Part shown: positions 24,689 through 37,941 of the stretch, piece by piece | Layout of the letters: every line of letters starts with the position of its first letter | How positions within the stretch are numbered: the stretch's first letter is position 1 | DNA from: Patiria pectinifera | Taxonomy: Eukaryota > Echinodermata > Asteroidea > Valvatida > Asterinidae | NCBI GenBank assembly: GCA_029964075.1 | Contig: CM057136.1 | Location: 14,310,381-14,374,380, forward strand | Direction of reading: 5' to 3' | DNA length: 64,000 nt | Notes under the pieces: model-generated | Seen by the model: the letters and a program-made list of their open reading frames with translations, nothing else | Told to the model about the DNA's origin: nothing | Database searches by the model: none | Position numbers and translations under genes: made by a program

Positions 24689-25872
24689 TGCTGAGAGTGT
24701 TGGGATAGGTTGTCGGCAGGGGAAGGAAAGCCCCTTCACTACAGATTGGATCCCTTACCCTTCCCCCTACCTCATCTCCTCCCCCATCCCACCTCCTCCC
24801 CCCATGTACCTGAAGCCTGCATCCGAATTACTTGGCTCCGGCTAGCAATAACACATGCATCAGCATCAATGGGAAAGTGGCTATGGCTTCTTCCATAGAC
24901 TCATGTGTAGTTGCCGGTCATAGCCAAGTAATTCAAATGCGGCTTTGAATTCCTACAATGAAGTTTATCATCAGATCCATGTGAAGGTAACCCACATTCC
25001 GGGACACAAGGTGGTGGTAATGTCCCCTTCTCTCACAAATTGATGTGGAAGTCGGAGTGAGACTGGAGCGACATTTGTCATGTCCTCCGGTTTCCTAATT
25101 CACTTTTCTCGCCACTTAACTGCGGGTGGTCCGTGGTTCCGTTCGGATAATATGAGGCAGCGTTTTTGGGGTAGGAGATTCTTGGGACCCTTTCCCAAGA
25201 AAACGAAGGACTTACTCAGGTTGGGACTTTCACCACAATCTATTGTAGTTTTCCTCCTCCAATGCGTACGGGAAGTCGAGCACAGGTAGTATTTTGCCAA
25301 TGTTGTTGGCCTTCCATTTTTGGAAGGGCAGGGTGGCAACTGGTGTTTTCAAAGGCAAAATCTGTCCATATGAGAAGTGTTTTTTTTTTCCATTTAAAAC
25401 CAAGAAGTGACTGGATGGATGAGGGATGGTATGTCTATTCTTGGAACTCAATTTATTTTAGCTTAAATTGTGTACTTTTTCTGTCAATCGGCAACGTAGG
25501 TACACATGTAGTTCTTAAGTTTACTCTTGCCTGTCATCAGACCCTCTTGGAAGCTAGGACTGCGTGACCCCCTTTTGCAGCTAGAGGTACTGGTATATAT
25601 ACCCAATAGGTGACAAAGACACTTAACATGTGCAAACCTGCACCAAAATGTTTTAAAGAATCTGTGTGAATTTACAATATTTCAAATAAGCAGCCATCCA
25701 ACTCCTTACAGGCATGTTGATGGATTTATTTATTTGGCTACTTATAATGTTAAGGAGTATGCACCAATTTTGAGCAAGACTAATGCTACAAATTGGGCTG
25801 TTACAATCGGGCAGAGATACATGTACTTTTCCTGGGCAGTACTTCACCCCTAACGGTACTTAGGCTAGGACC

Positions 25873-26190
25873 AGGGCCCAATTTAATGGCCCTGCTAAAT
25901 ACCCACATGCTTCTGCTAAAAGAGCATCCATCTTTTCTGTGGAGACTGTAAGTAAGCACAGCAAAAGCATGCTTAACCCCAGAGGAAAAAGTTGCTTAAG
26001 TCAGTGACGCAACAATAGAAATCTCCATGTGCGCGTAACCGTGCCATGAAATAGTGCTTAAGGTTAGCAGTGGGTGCGACTGAGCAGTGGGTGTGAGGTA
26101 AGCACTTTACGCACTAGCCACCCATGCTAAATACGTAGATTTGCTTAGCAGTATTACTATTATGTGCTTATGAGCAGCTTCTTGAATGGC
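25873..26190 (+). mobile_element. GCTTA-rich dispersed element of echinoderm type
   Basis: It begins GGGCCCAATTTAATGGCCCTGCT and ends near GCTTATGAGCAGCTTCTTGAATGG, which is an inverted, decayed match to the start. The interior repeats GCTTAA, GCTTAG, GTAAGCAC and similar strings. This composition is characteristic of short inverted-repeat elements seen repeatedly in echinoderm genomes (from memory). It has no coding capacity. Confidence 0.55.
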
Positions 26191-26727
26191 CACAGTCAGG
26201 GAGCTTTAAATTATTCTCTGGGGTCTTGGAACCAGGACGTTTGAAGAGAGGATGTATCATTGCTTTGGATGCCACCCATCCATCATGGTGGCACGATGGT
26301 ATCAGGATAACACTCACCTCCTCAGGGATGCAAGGGAGGAAATCCAAGGCAGTAGTCATCATTGAGGGGGTTCTTCCCTAAGATGTTCCAGACAAGTGCG
26401 GTCATGAATCAATGAAACCTTGAAGTTTTCTTGGGGTCCGCGATAAGAGACGTGTTTCCGTGACAGGATCTTTACGACAAACTGAAACGTCAGAAATGCA
26501 TGGAAGCAGATCAGGCTTTATTTTTATATCTGGACATGACTGCCATTTTTCATGGTTTCCTGCCAGGAATTGGTGATTTTCTGACAAAAAAACCCTCCGT
26601 GAATCAGCAGTTATTTTGCCCTTGTGTGAAGTTTCAACATTTTCGTGATACATCTCAATATTTTATCTTCCTTCCTTTTAATTTCCTTCTGAAATCGAAT
26701 GAACTTATAAATCCGTGACTACGTGAT

Positions 26728-26825
26728 CGGTGTAAAATTAGCACTAAGCAAAAATTTGCTGACTGAATCTCAACTAAGTTGCCAATACATGATTAATACC
26801 CGGCTGTCAATCTAAATTGCCCCAC
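26728..26825 (+). repeat. Fragment resembling the GCTTA-rich element
   Basis: TTAGCACTAAGCAAAAATTTGCTGACTG, then AACTAAGTTGCCAATACATG and CCCGGCTGTCAA, resemble the middle of the element at 25873 and of that at 59390. Short and decayed. Confidence 0.35.
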
Positions 26826-28418
26826 ACATCATAAACATTCTTAGGTGATTACAACCCCAAAAACTCAACGTGCATGGCACCTATTCCCTGAACTCGGTTT
26901 ACCTGCCGGTCTGGAATATTTCTCCTGTGGCTGAGCCCAGAGCCGCTGGCATTTCCCTAGGAGTTGTCAAAAATGTGACAAATTTTGACGTGAAGCAGAA
27001 CACCTCCTCCCACCCCTACCACAGTAAATAGAGAAATGGGGGAAATGATTGAACAGTAAATTTTACGTGCCCCACGCTACAAGTGTGGATGTGATTACAG
27101 AGCGCTAATGGAATGCATAAGCTGTCTGGTGAAAAGAAACGCGATACGGAAAATATGATTGATGATGAATTTTGTTTTTGAAACTTTATCTGACTTTCAC
27201 AGTTCTGTTTATGAGGGGGTGCTGTTATTGTGACGCATGGGGCTCAGACTTTATGATTTTCCTTTGAAACATGTTTTCAGAAAAATGAGTTTAAACTCAC
27301 TTTTACCACAATCATCTTTAGGCCAAGAAAAAATAAACCAGTTTTTTAGTCCCCGCCCGCTTCATTTTTCCCCGCCAGCCTCTGAAAAAAAAAATTCATA
27401 CCCTCTTTATACTGTGAGGAGATTAGATTATCTGTCTTGTTTCAGTGTGAGGAGCTGGCTCTTCGACACTTTCCTCTGAAGCCCACACCTCAAGTGGCCT
27501 TTGGCCTTGTGATGGGCGATTTGCATTCAAAAAAATATGTTTGGAAAATAATTTGTCTTTTATATGCTTCCAGCAAAATTGTAGCCACGTTGTATGCATG
27601 CAAGTTAAGAATCTGGTAGAAAGGGTGACAGCTCCTTTTGACACAAAAGCATCAGCAAAAGAGTCGAGAAAACCGGCAAATCCATCTTGGAAAATCCGCC
27701 TTTTTGGCGAAAAAAAGATAGGGCCGCCTCCTCCCTTTTTTCACAAAGCCTGGACGAGTAATTTCTTTTTTACTTTGCCTTATAAAGACTTAATTTCAAA
27801 ATTATCCAGACTGATTTATGTACATGTTCTATGAATTTGTAAAATGTAGGTTTGATTTTAGTAAGCTCTGAGAACTTGAATGGAAAATGTTTGCTATAAA
27901 ACAGATCATCTTTCTTTATTTTAAATTGTCTTTTAGTTCTGTTTGTGTTTTTTTTTTAAAGTGGAGCAGGATGGCTGAATGTGGCCACAATTTTAAATTG
28001 CTCATCTTATATAAGATTTTGGTTAAACTGTGGTAATTTTGTGTTTTATCATACTTGCAGATGCAATAAAATCTCACCTTTTACAAAAAGTGCATATCTG
28101 CAGTTAATGGGACTAACAGGCCCAGTGGCAACAAGTCCTTGGAAGAATAAATCATACACTAAGCACACCAAGCGAAAGGTTGTCTGTGATTTTATTTCCA
28201 TCCGAAGGTCTCAACAATTTTCCCATTCAGAGCCGTTGCGTTTATCACCAAGGTTTTCATTATGACAATTTTGACTCCAAATTACCCCTGTATAGTACAC
28301 ATGTACCTCGTAATACTATAGAGCACAGTACTCGGAACCATGAAAAGTTTGACTGTAAAGATTGTTTGAGAATAACAGAGTAACCAGTGTCTGGGTTTTT
28401 TCTTTCTTGGTATTTCAG

Positions 28419-28547
28419 AGGAGTTTACCACAGACGTCAGGCCTGCCGGCAATGTTTGCTGAGAAGTTGGCCACAGAGTCGTCCAGCAGTAAGCAATGTA
28501 ACGGGCAGCCAGCTGAGACGAACCACTGCGAAGATGAGACCACACCG
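28419..28547 (+). CDS. RASGEF1-like: RASGEF1-like, coding exon 4 (conserved N-terminal motif)
   Basis: This 129-base, phase 0 exon of 43 codons is bounded by ttcttggtatttcag and CCG|gtaagt. It starts RSLPQTSGLPAMFAEKLA. The string PQT-x4-AMF matches the first residues of vertebrate RASGEF1B (Met-PQT-x4-AMF) with identical spacing, so this exon corresponds to the canonical protein start, where vertebrates have Met in place of Leu66. After the motif come a serine cluster (residues 84-87) and an acidic, probably flexible linker ending CEDETTP that leads directly into the REM domain of exon 5. The protein family catalyses GDP/GTP exchange on Ras-family GTPases, with Rap2 reported for RASGEF1A and B. 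Because no Met precedes PQT in this exon, an upstream exon must supply the start. Confidence 0.8.
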
Positions 28548-29260
28548 GTAAGTTTTTGAGAAATTTAGGTCCACTCTTGCTTATGTCAATATTGCCAATG
28601 TATGGGTACTGTCCTCTTGCAAATTTTGCCAATGTTTGCAAAATTTGTGTAAGTGAGAATGCACTTCGAAATTTCAATCTGTTTTCCCTAATTTTGCATC
28701 ATTGTGACTTCAGAAGTGTCAGTTTAAACTGTAGATAATTTCTGGCAAGTCCCTGTATGATGATTTTTTTTCAAATTGTTTTGAAATCCAAGAATCATGG
28801 AACTTCAGATACGTTTATTATAATTCTGGTGTTTAATTAGTTAATGGAGTGGGAATAGAGTATACATAAATGTAGTCCAATTCATCAGACACCTCCTGTG
28901 AAGTGTGGGTTGTTTACCCATACATTTTGATGAATGGTTTGACAAAAATTAAAAGGTTTTTTTTAAGGCAAGCACATAACTCTGGAATGTTCCCCCAAAC
29001 AAATGTGTCACAGCCCGGAGTCCTAACCATGTTGAACCAAACAAACATGTCTGGAGAATGCTGATTTACAGCGGTCATTAGACGGTCATGAACTACGCAC
29101 CCTACGTCATGTTTACAGAGAGCTTGTATAGTGATGGATGTACATGCAATGCTCTGTCATGCCCTGTGCTCACCCAGGCTGGCCTATGTGCTAACCTTTG
29201 ATGTCTTGCCCTGCCCATTGGCACCTCCAAAACACACTTCGCACCTTTTCCTGCACTTGA

Positions 29261-29280
29261 TCAATCAATCAATCAATCAA
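29261..29280 (+). repeat. (TCAA)5 microsatellite
   Basis: Five uninterrupted TCAA units. Confidence 0.9.
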
Positions 29281-29723
29281 GTCGCCCAATCAACTTTACA
29301 CAAACAGCATGTTGCTCTTAAGAGTTGGAGCCTTTCTAAACACAAAGAGTCCAATTTCTTGTTCACTGAGAAATTACATAGCTGATGTGCAGTGTATGCA
29401 TTGCCACAGACTGTGATTGTGAACGTTTCTGAAAGTGGGAGTGCAGTACAAATGTCTTTCTAACGGAATTCAAAAGTAGGGTGGATCATGATCTTCAGAA
29501 AGTTTGGGAGGGTGGGGAAGCGCCCATGCACTTCTGCCCCTTCCCAACTTTCTGTTGCCAGATGCAAGCTTACATAATTAAAATGTGCCAATAACTTTTT
29601 ATAAATTTGGCTGTGTCCATCACAGGTCATAATTCGAAGGGGAAGAACAATAGCAAAGGATTGCCCTTGTCTAGAATCTTTTGAATAGCTGGTGACTTGA
29701 CTTGGGATTGGATGACAATTTTT

Positions 29724-29768
29724 TTGTGATGGACTTGTGATGGTCTTGTGAGGACTTGTGAAGATGTG
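29724..29768 (-). repeat. Short array of the 11-bp minisatellite unit, reversed
   Basis: Four degenerate units TTGTGATGGAC, TTGTGATGGTC, TTGTGAGGAC and TTGTGAAGATG follow one another. TTGTGATGGAC is the reverse complement of GTCCATCACAA, the same unit that makes up the array at 4690-5036, 25 kb away. Confidence 0.7.
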
Positions 29769-32700
29769 AAATGGACTCTGCTGCAGCACTGAAAAACAAG
29801 CACAATTGAAGTTGTATCCCCCTGTACCGGTATCTCCCCCACCAATTTCAAACTCCCAGAGAACCACACACTCAGAGTTCTTTAGTCCTTGCAGTAGTAA
29901 ATACCGCCCTCACTAATTTAAGACAACAAATCTATTTAAATTAATAAAGGTCAAATGAGGAAGCGATGGTTTGTGATCCGAATTCGAGGGATTAGTTACG
30001 TCTGAGGCTCGGTTTTTATTTGTCTGCGGTCTGACCATACAGGAAACAGGCCTGAAATAAGATCTAGGAACTGCTACAGACATGGGAAAAAATGACAGCA
30101 TCTGGCCACTGGATGTCTTTCGTTGGTGGTGAATCTTTAGAAAGATAATTTTGGAATTTGTGCTGATGTCTTGGTCAAAAGCTGTTTTCAAGTTTGCCTC
30201 TACTTGGAAAATGTTATGAAAATTGATCTTGAGGTTTGTTATTTTGGCAACCATAACAAGTCGCTAAACTTAGATCAGTGTGTTTAAACCCTTACGGCAA
30301 CATTAATGATCAAATTTCCAGTTACCAGACAAGCCAAGGCTGCAGTGCTGAATCATTGTATGACTTTTGGGGACCTATTTAAAAATCCTTGCTATAAAAG
30401 AGGGTGCTAAGGCCTGCGGTTTCAATGCTTATTTGAAATTCCTCTGCTCAGTTGTTCAAGGTTCCATTCCAATAGATCAGTTTGTTGATGGTCAAAGTCT
30501 GCCATACTACTTTACCCACTTGACCTCCAGTTATTGGTTGACATTCTCCCTTGGTTTAACACCTCAAAAGCAATTGTGGGCCTGGCCCTGTTTATTGAAA
30601 AAACTCCACAGTTAATGACCCTGGTAAACAAAGTCATTAAAATCTCACCTTCTAGGAAGCAGTCTGGAATGTTTTCTTGGTGATGTTTACCAACATTGTA
30701 TGTTGATACCTGTTTGATAGCCAAGTCTTTACAACTGTCTGTGTTTAGGTGCTGGATTAGGTAGAAGCTTTTAGATAAAGGCTATCAATGAACAAATGAA
30801 TGCCATTGTAGTCAACCATCTGTGTTTGAATTCACACTAGTGAGCTAAAATTTATGAGCTTTTGTAGGCCTATCCCATGGAGGAATAATATGAATATCTC
30901 CAATGATACCAACCCATTGCGAAATTTTCTCTATTTTTTGTGTGGACTCTCTTGTTGAGTATAAAATACATCAATGTCTGCCTCAAATATCAATGGAATT
31001 TTACACATACATGTACATGCTTTCTACACAAACTACAAAAGAACACCTGTTTCCTTTAGAGTTCATTGACTTCTTTGTACACGCGATATTTTTACATTTG
31101 CTGCTAGCTGAAAATGTTCTCATAGAAAGTCTTGATATTAAGCTTCAGTTATTGTAAATTAAACTTCAGTTATTGTAACACTGTACATTTGCAGTGATTG
31201 CTAGTTGGAGATGGATTGTCTTTTTGAAATTGTGATTGAGCCTTGAAGATGTTATGACTTGAAATATCCAATAGAGGTACAGCAAATTTAATTTAAGCAA
31301 ATATTTTGATATATGCTTAGTAAAAAATCAAGCGCAAGGTTTGGTTCCTATCTTTTGAAAAAAATAATATTTTTCTCGTTTGAAGTACAGTTGGGTTTGT
31401 GAGATGGGCCCCACAAATGCAAGATCAACCATTCATCAAATACACATGTATAGCTGGATGTTAATACACAAGATAAGCTGAAACTTATCACACATGTTTC
31501 AATGACTTGGATTTCTCACAAGACTTACATGTAAAAGTCTTGCAAGAAAGACAAGTCGTTACAACATGTGCGGTCACTAATCCGTCCAAAGCCCTCAGTG
31601 TAAAAACCCAAATGCCAGCCTTTCAATCCAGCCTGTTGGAACATCCGTTATTGATCGTCACACAAACCCACCACCCAGCTGTGTTTCCTTAGGTACATAC
31701 CAAAGTTTAGAAAATCAATAAAACCATACAAAACGCAGCTTTGTAATGGCACTACATGTACTACCTCTCAGTGAGGCAATGGTGGGTGAGTAGGAAATGC
31801 ACCCCCTCCCCTCCAAAAAAGTCATACTACGACACTCATATTATTTCTTCATCCACTACGGTATGTCTGCTGATTCAATTTTTTTTCTGGAATTTTATCC
31901 TGTCCAGAAACATTTCTCCTTCAAAATCCAAAACTGCCCGAGATTATGGGAAGCAACTAGTTACATGAGAAAATCTTGATATCAATTTGAAGAATTTTTT
32001 TGTAATGTTGCAAGAAATCGTCTAGACTTGAACAACAGTGCTTGATTTGTTTCACTTACATGTATGTAAATTCTGTAATATGTATTATCGTGGCATGGTT
32101 GTGAAAACATTACCGCAGACTCATTCATCAGTGATCACCGGATGATAAAGGACCATTGTCAAATATTGAAACAAAAGGTTTTTTATCTAGCCATGTGTTA
32201 GCCAAGTCCACAAGAAATTGACCACATTGTATGCTCGGTAGAATGCAGTGTTTTGAAACTTAATCTAAATAAACAATGATTCACCAAAGTTATGAACGAA
32301 TTTCACAAGTCACAATGGAGGCTTTGTGTCCCATTTATGATCAGATATGATTCAACACTAAATCCCTCCACCACAAAAGTTGTAATTTTTGTTTTATAAA
32401 TTTAGTTCACCCTCACCCCTACGCCCGCCACACCCCTCTGACTCACAATAGAGCGTGCCACTTCCCACTGCTGTCTGCCACTAGTCTGAATGGCCCTGGA
32501 AGTGTTTCTGGACTGTTCCATTGTGGGTGCACTCCCTGGTAGAGGCGACAGTTTTGCATACCAGAGCCCCTCATTCATGGGCAAGGGGTATATTGGGCCT
32601 TGTATGCAGACCCTATTGTTCCTGTATTTGCCTTAGAGAATTCCACAGAGTGTGGGAACTTTTGTGAAAACCACCAGCGGGGCGGCACAAGATTGGAGGC

Positions 32701-33437
32701 CAGTTTATGTGAAGTGTGACTGTGATGAACGCACTACTACCACAGACCACAACTGACTAAGTCATCCACAGACATGATGTACCTCTGGTACTATTATTAG
32801 ATCTGATTGATAAGCAGTCAAGTACACGAACGCAGATGCTTCTGTGATGGAGTTCAGGTCCTCATCAGATAACAGTCTTGAGATACAATTCTGATTTCCT
32901 GAAAGCCTGGACTAGAGTACGCAGCTCACATGTGACCATCAATCACATAATAGTCTGTGCTCCCAGTGAGTCTTGGAAAGTCAGTAACTAACAGGAAATA
33001 GTGAAAACTTTTGAGAGATTTCACAATCACTGTGCATGCTGTGTGGAAGTCAGAGTGTTTATAGGTACTGTGCCACAGAGCAAGGTACCGGTATACCGTC
33101 ACTGTTGAATTGTCATCATCGGTGTACGCTTATACTTGTGAGGTAAGGACCGACGAGTGACCTCCAGATTAGTCGGGTCAAGTACGACAACTTCTGGTAC
33201 ACGCTTTCAGTGCTGGTGAAGGCAACAATCCGCTGAAACCATCATGTCGAGCTAGGAACTCGGGAAACATACCTCCCACCCATCCCTCCTCAAGTCCAAG
33301 GAATTACCAAGGATTCTACCAGGAAGTAAGGGATTTATTCCAGCAACTCCTCTCTCCGGAAAACGATTTTTTGTCTTGCTGGTGGCTGTTTGGTCTGGAT
33401 AATTGTGGAAGTCGTAAAACAGTCAAAGCGAGTCATC

Positions 33438-33554
33438 ATGTTGAAGTTTGTGAGTAAGACACCGAGTCCGCTGAAGCCAGGACAACAACCGTGGGACCAA
33501 AACAAGCAGAAGTATGGAATGTACATCTTGGATCTCAATCAGAATTATGATAAT
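33438..33554 (+). CDS. RASGEF1-like: RASGEF1-like, alternative first coding exon
   Basis: This is a 39-codon exon with an ATG at 33438 (context GTCATCATGT, A at -3) and a strong donor AAT|gtaagt in phase 0. It would splice to exon 5, the next recognised exon, also phase 0. The peptide starts MLKFVSKTPSPLKPGQQPW and ends in LDLNQNYDN. It has a proline-rich start and contains neither the PQT-x4-AMF motif nor the basic block of the upstream N-terminus. The preceding ~200 bases (from about 33240) are less AT-rich and have in-frame stops, as expected of a 5' leader, but a clear core promoter is not seen. Use of a separate intronic promoter is inferred. It could also be a cassette exon read from further upstream. 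Confidence 0.6.
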
Positions 33555-36500
33555 GTAAGTATTTGGCAGTCTGCAGATCTACCGTACTACAGCGGTTATA
33601 AACATCTTTGTCATCTTTGTAGTGCTGATTTTGTTCCTGCTTATAATAAAATTTGATAACATGTCTTATTCCTAAAATAATAGTACAAATTACTTTAATT
33701 TGTTTTCATCATAAAATGCCTTTGAGGAGATGACTTCTTTGACGTACAAATAAAGGTTCACTGAAAAAATAGGGAGGTACAAATATACATTCATCAAATC
33801 AGAGACACCAAAATGCCTTGGGAAAAAAGTGGGTCCTCCAAAAACATAAAATACATACATGCTACTCCATCTCATATTATGGCGCAAGGAACTGTTCCTT
33901 GTTCTATGCATAGAGCAAGAAACACAGTGATATTTCAGGTGTTGCAGCATGTTCGACTGTACAGGGAAATACAAATGAAATTTGATTGCGGGAAGTCACA
34001 TTTTAATTTCTCAATCCTTTATACCAGTTAATCAGTTTCTTGTTTGTTTACATAATTTTCTACTATCTTAAAAATAATCTCAAGTTAATTTGGGCAAACA
34101 TGTAAAAATAGGAATATTGTTTGCTTGGCAGTTGACAAGGCATTCCAAGCATTCTGACTGTACAAATGAAACCCTGGCCATCATAGCTTAGATAAAATCT
34201 CCTGTGGAATTGTTTGTTTAGCGTTGATTGATTCATAATTTGACTGGGGGCTGAAGTTAATTAAATACGGCCTTGCTACATGTTGTTGTGTGATATAATT
34301 TTATTAGGTCTTTGTGTTTTTGCAGTCAACACGTGAAAAATACACTGTATCCTGCTACCGTTGTTATTAATCAGGATTTTCAGAGATACCTTTTAAATTT
34401 TCATTCAAAAATTCAAAAAGATTACATTTACAGAAAGGTTTTTTATTATGTTTTGGTCTCATCTCCTGTCATCAATTTTTGGACGATATTTTTTGTTCTT
34501 CAATGAACTACATTATGCAACACGTGTATCAATACATTTTTTGCATAATCTACTTTACTTTTGATTGCTCAAGTATGAGAGCCATGTATATAACTTAGTA
34601 CATGTATATGACTGATCGTTTATTTCCTTATTTTGCTTCTGAGCAACCTCATGTGTTGCACAACAAGCAGACGTGAAAAGGGGTTTTACCAGTTAAACTC
34701 AACACTGAATTGCCCATTGAACCTGTTGTCCATGCTGTTTCATCGTGGCCTATTCAGCCCAGCTTTAAAAGGGTTACAATAGCCTGAATAGAGGGGTCGC
34801 CAAACTTAGGGGTGTAGACGGAGGGGCGCGCATACATGTATGTTCATTGACTCACCAAACTGTGCCTGTTGTGTTAACTGTATGTGCCAAGGCATTTTCA
34901 TGAGGAAATAAATGAGTTGAGTGAAAGAGTTTCCTGGTACTTAAGATGAATTTTTGATTGTTCATCTTAATTTGAAAATTCCATGAAATAAGTTGTACTG
35001 TTAAAGAACAAAACAGGTCACTGAATGAAATTGGGTGTGGTCTAAAAATTTGGGGTCATGTATTCAGATTTTTGCATGTTTCTGAATTTTTAGAATTTTT
35101 ACAATTATTTAGAAGTCCAGGGAATATGGGAATAGAATTCGTTTAGATAAAGTAACATGTAAATTAATATTTGCATGTTTTTAAGTGATTTTTTGTGTGT
35201 TTAGAACATGCCTACATGTGTACTTTGGAGGGGATAAACATAAATGCTCTGTGCATGTATTGTTATTCTATGCATGAAGTATATTTAAAAACCTGAGTGC
35301 GTTTATTTTCATTCTCCTGGTTGCGTGCCTAGCTCTAGACGAAAACTACCCGTGGAAATTAGATTTTCACTTTCCAAATTTGTTTTTCCAGTTTGGATGT
35401 AGAATGAACCTGCATGGAGCTTTGTTTTTCTTCAACTCCTTCAACTGTATATTTTTAGATCATGCAACCTTGTAAAAAGGAGAAAATATCATAGGTAGAG
35501 GAAAAGGGAGACGAAAAACATGGACAGAGTAAAAATTAGTACAGTTTTCGTGTGTCATGCTTTTGTTTCTGTGACTTTGATACTGTTTATATACATATCA
35601 GTTTCAAATATTTGTTAATTTGAAGCTTCCTTGCAGTATAACTGAAGTAAAAACTTAGGCCTAAACCTTTTGAAACACTTTCTGATAATAATATTTTAGA
35701 TTGATTCTGATTAGGGAAGAAAGCATTAGCATTCTTTTGAAGACGGACAAAATATACTAACTGAAACTTCTAGAAAACAGAAACTCCAACAACCAATTCT
35801 TTCAGAACCAAGTTTCAGAACCGACACTTCTTCACAGAAGCGATTGCTATTCACAACGCCGTGGGAGAAGAACGGTCCGACAGACAGAGATGATATCATC
35901 CAACTTCCTGTCTGCCTCATCTTAGCGTGCCATGCACATCTGGTCGGCCGTGCTCGCGCTGTCTGCTGGAATCATCACCGCCACCCTTCCCCCAGTATCG
36001 CTTGTCTGTCTTCGGAAATCGCTCCCTGAATTCTGTAAGCTCTTTCCCATGCCCATATTTTTTTCTCTCTCCAAACCTCAACAAATGGTGTGTGTTGGAT
36101 CTGGAACGAATTGACCTGTACCTTATTTGGAAGAAACATCGCTGCTATATCTCCCCCTCTAAAGATGTATGGTATCTTCAAAACTTTTTAAAAAGCGTGT
36201 TTGTTTTAGTTGGAACATTTGCTCCAGGATTTACCGCTCAATCATGTACCCAGTCTGGGGATGTAGCACCACCGCTTCCTTTTAATGTCATAGGTCAAGT
36301 GGGCTCAGAGAGAAAAAAAAAAAAATGGGAGCAGAACTGTCTGGGTTTTCATAATGCGACCCAGATCCGTTATCTCTGACAGGCCCGTGGCTTGTTGATT
36401 TGGTGTCCAGGAAGGCTTTTGCTTCCCTTCATTTCTCAGGGCTCTGAAGACATTTCAGAGCTGCTGAACGAAGGAACTGTGCCAAATTTCAAGAATCTCC

Positions 36501-37941
36501 TGTATTAGAAAATATTGTACTGCACATTATGGTCCCGAGCAAACTTCAGGCTTCAGCAACGAACCAGTCACAAGTATGAAATGGGATGGTGACGGTAGTT
36601 TGGCTGTTGACTTCAGTGCGAAGCAATTTGCACAAATTGACCCACGTGTTAATTTCTGTGCCGAGGATAGTTACAAATACATAACTGCAACAGATATTTG
36701 CTCATCACAGAAACTAGTTGCTCAGCAAAACAGGTACCAGCCAAAGTCTTATGCTATTCTAGAGCAGGTGTACTGCTCTGAATGGGTCACAGCTCACCCC
36801 CCTTACCACATGACTTACCTAAGCGATGTTTCTCTCTTTAGGAGCATCGTGCAATTATGTAGGCCCTGTTCCTGTAGCCATTACACAGCCCCGGCCCCGT
36901 GCATTGGCCCTCACCCCCTACCAACAAAGTGTCAAGGTGAAGACCGCTTGAACTTCACAAATTGAGTTATTTCCGATTCCTGGGCTGCGGCTTAACACCC
37001 GGGGGTTTGAGCCAATTTAAAGGGGGAAAAGTCGACAGCGTTTGTGTCATTTTAGGGATCTGGGTTACCGTTGGAAAATCTGTAACATGTGCTTGGTCAG
37101 TCTAGGACCACCCTACATTTACCGAATTAAGGGTCCCCAACAGAGTCAATGTATCATGATATGAATTTCATTAAAATTACTTTACTGACTTTAAAGGGTG
37201 ATTTTCTAAAAGCGATGCTTCGCAAGAAAACTCTCACATAATTTTAACAATTCTTTTAGTTTTCTTTATTTTTTATTTGCCTGCCTTTTCCAACTTGGGC
37301 ACCCAGGTGAATTGATACAGTCATTTGAAAATTTATGACACAAGTATCGGTGAACAAAGAAACAGCTCAAAGCAGCATCTTCAGACTCTGAGCTCAGGAC
37401 CAAAATTCAGGCGCACCTCTCTTTAACAAGAAACACTCCAAGAACCATAAAATATTACGAGCTTGTCTTTCAAACCCGGACTTCTTTCTTCGGGACCCGC
37501 GCCTGTAATCTGGCTTTTCATTCAACGGGTCAGCTGTGCCCAGCGGCCAGACCCTGTCCATGGGTGTGTTGAAGTTGCCCCGGGGCGCTTCCGTTATAAA
37601 TTTGGGATAAATTTGGCAGACTGCTGTGTGTTGACTGGTGAGGTTTTTTTGGGCAGGAACTGGAAGAAAGGTTGAAGGGGGCTCTCTTTTTTTTCAAACA
37701 TAGTGAATGAAAGGGTGATACAACCAAGTTTAAGTTTCTGACGTTTGTAATGTTGGGTAATCAAATGAAATCAAATTATATCAAGATGAAACTTTCCTGA
37801 CTGATCCCCGTTTCCCAGGTTTGCAACGTTGTTAATGTTGCTAGCATCTTGATTTTGGGCGTGGTCCCTATATGGCACATGGGTTTATGGCTTCTGACTA
37901 GTGCCCTTGAACTAAGACATTGAGAAAATTGGAAACCGCTG

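Larger units (their letters stand above)
15918..28418 (+). other. Intron 3 of the RASGEF1-like gene
   Basis: This 12.5-kb intron starts gtgagt and ends ttcttggtatttcag. It holds homopolymer junctions (G13 at 17151-17163, T10G10 at 18491-18510, T11G9 at 24247-24266), ATC-rich microsatellite at 22829-22858, a MITE at 24456 and a GCTTA-rich element at 25873. The open frames in it show no splice support or recognised domain. Confidence 0.55.

Noticed and set aside
28282-28677. Minus-strand 131-codon ORF
   Set aside because: It is the antisense shadow of RASGEF1 exon 4 and its flanks.
35927-36379. 150-codon plus-strand ORF
   Set aside because: Low-complexity and cysteine/proline mixture without recognisable domain; several overlapping frames are open on both strands; no splice signals or promoter.
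36576-36965. 129-codon plus-strand ORF
   Set aside because: No recognised domain, no splice support; treated as a chance frame in intron 4.
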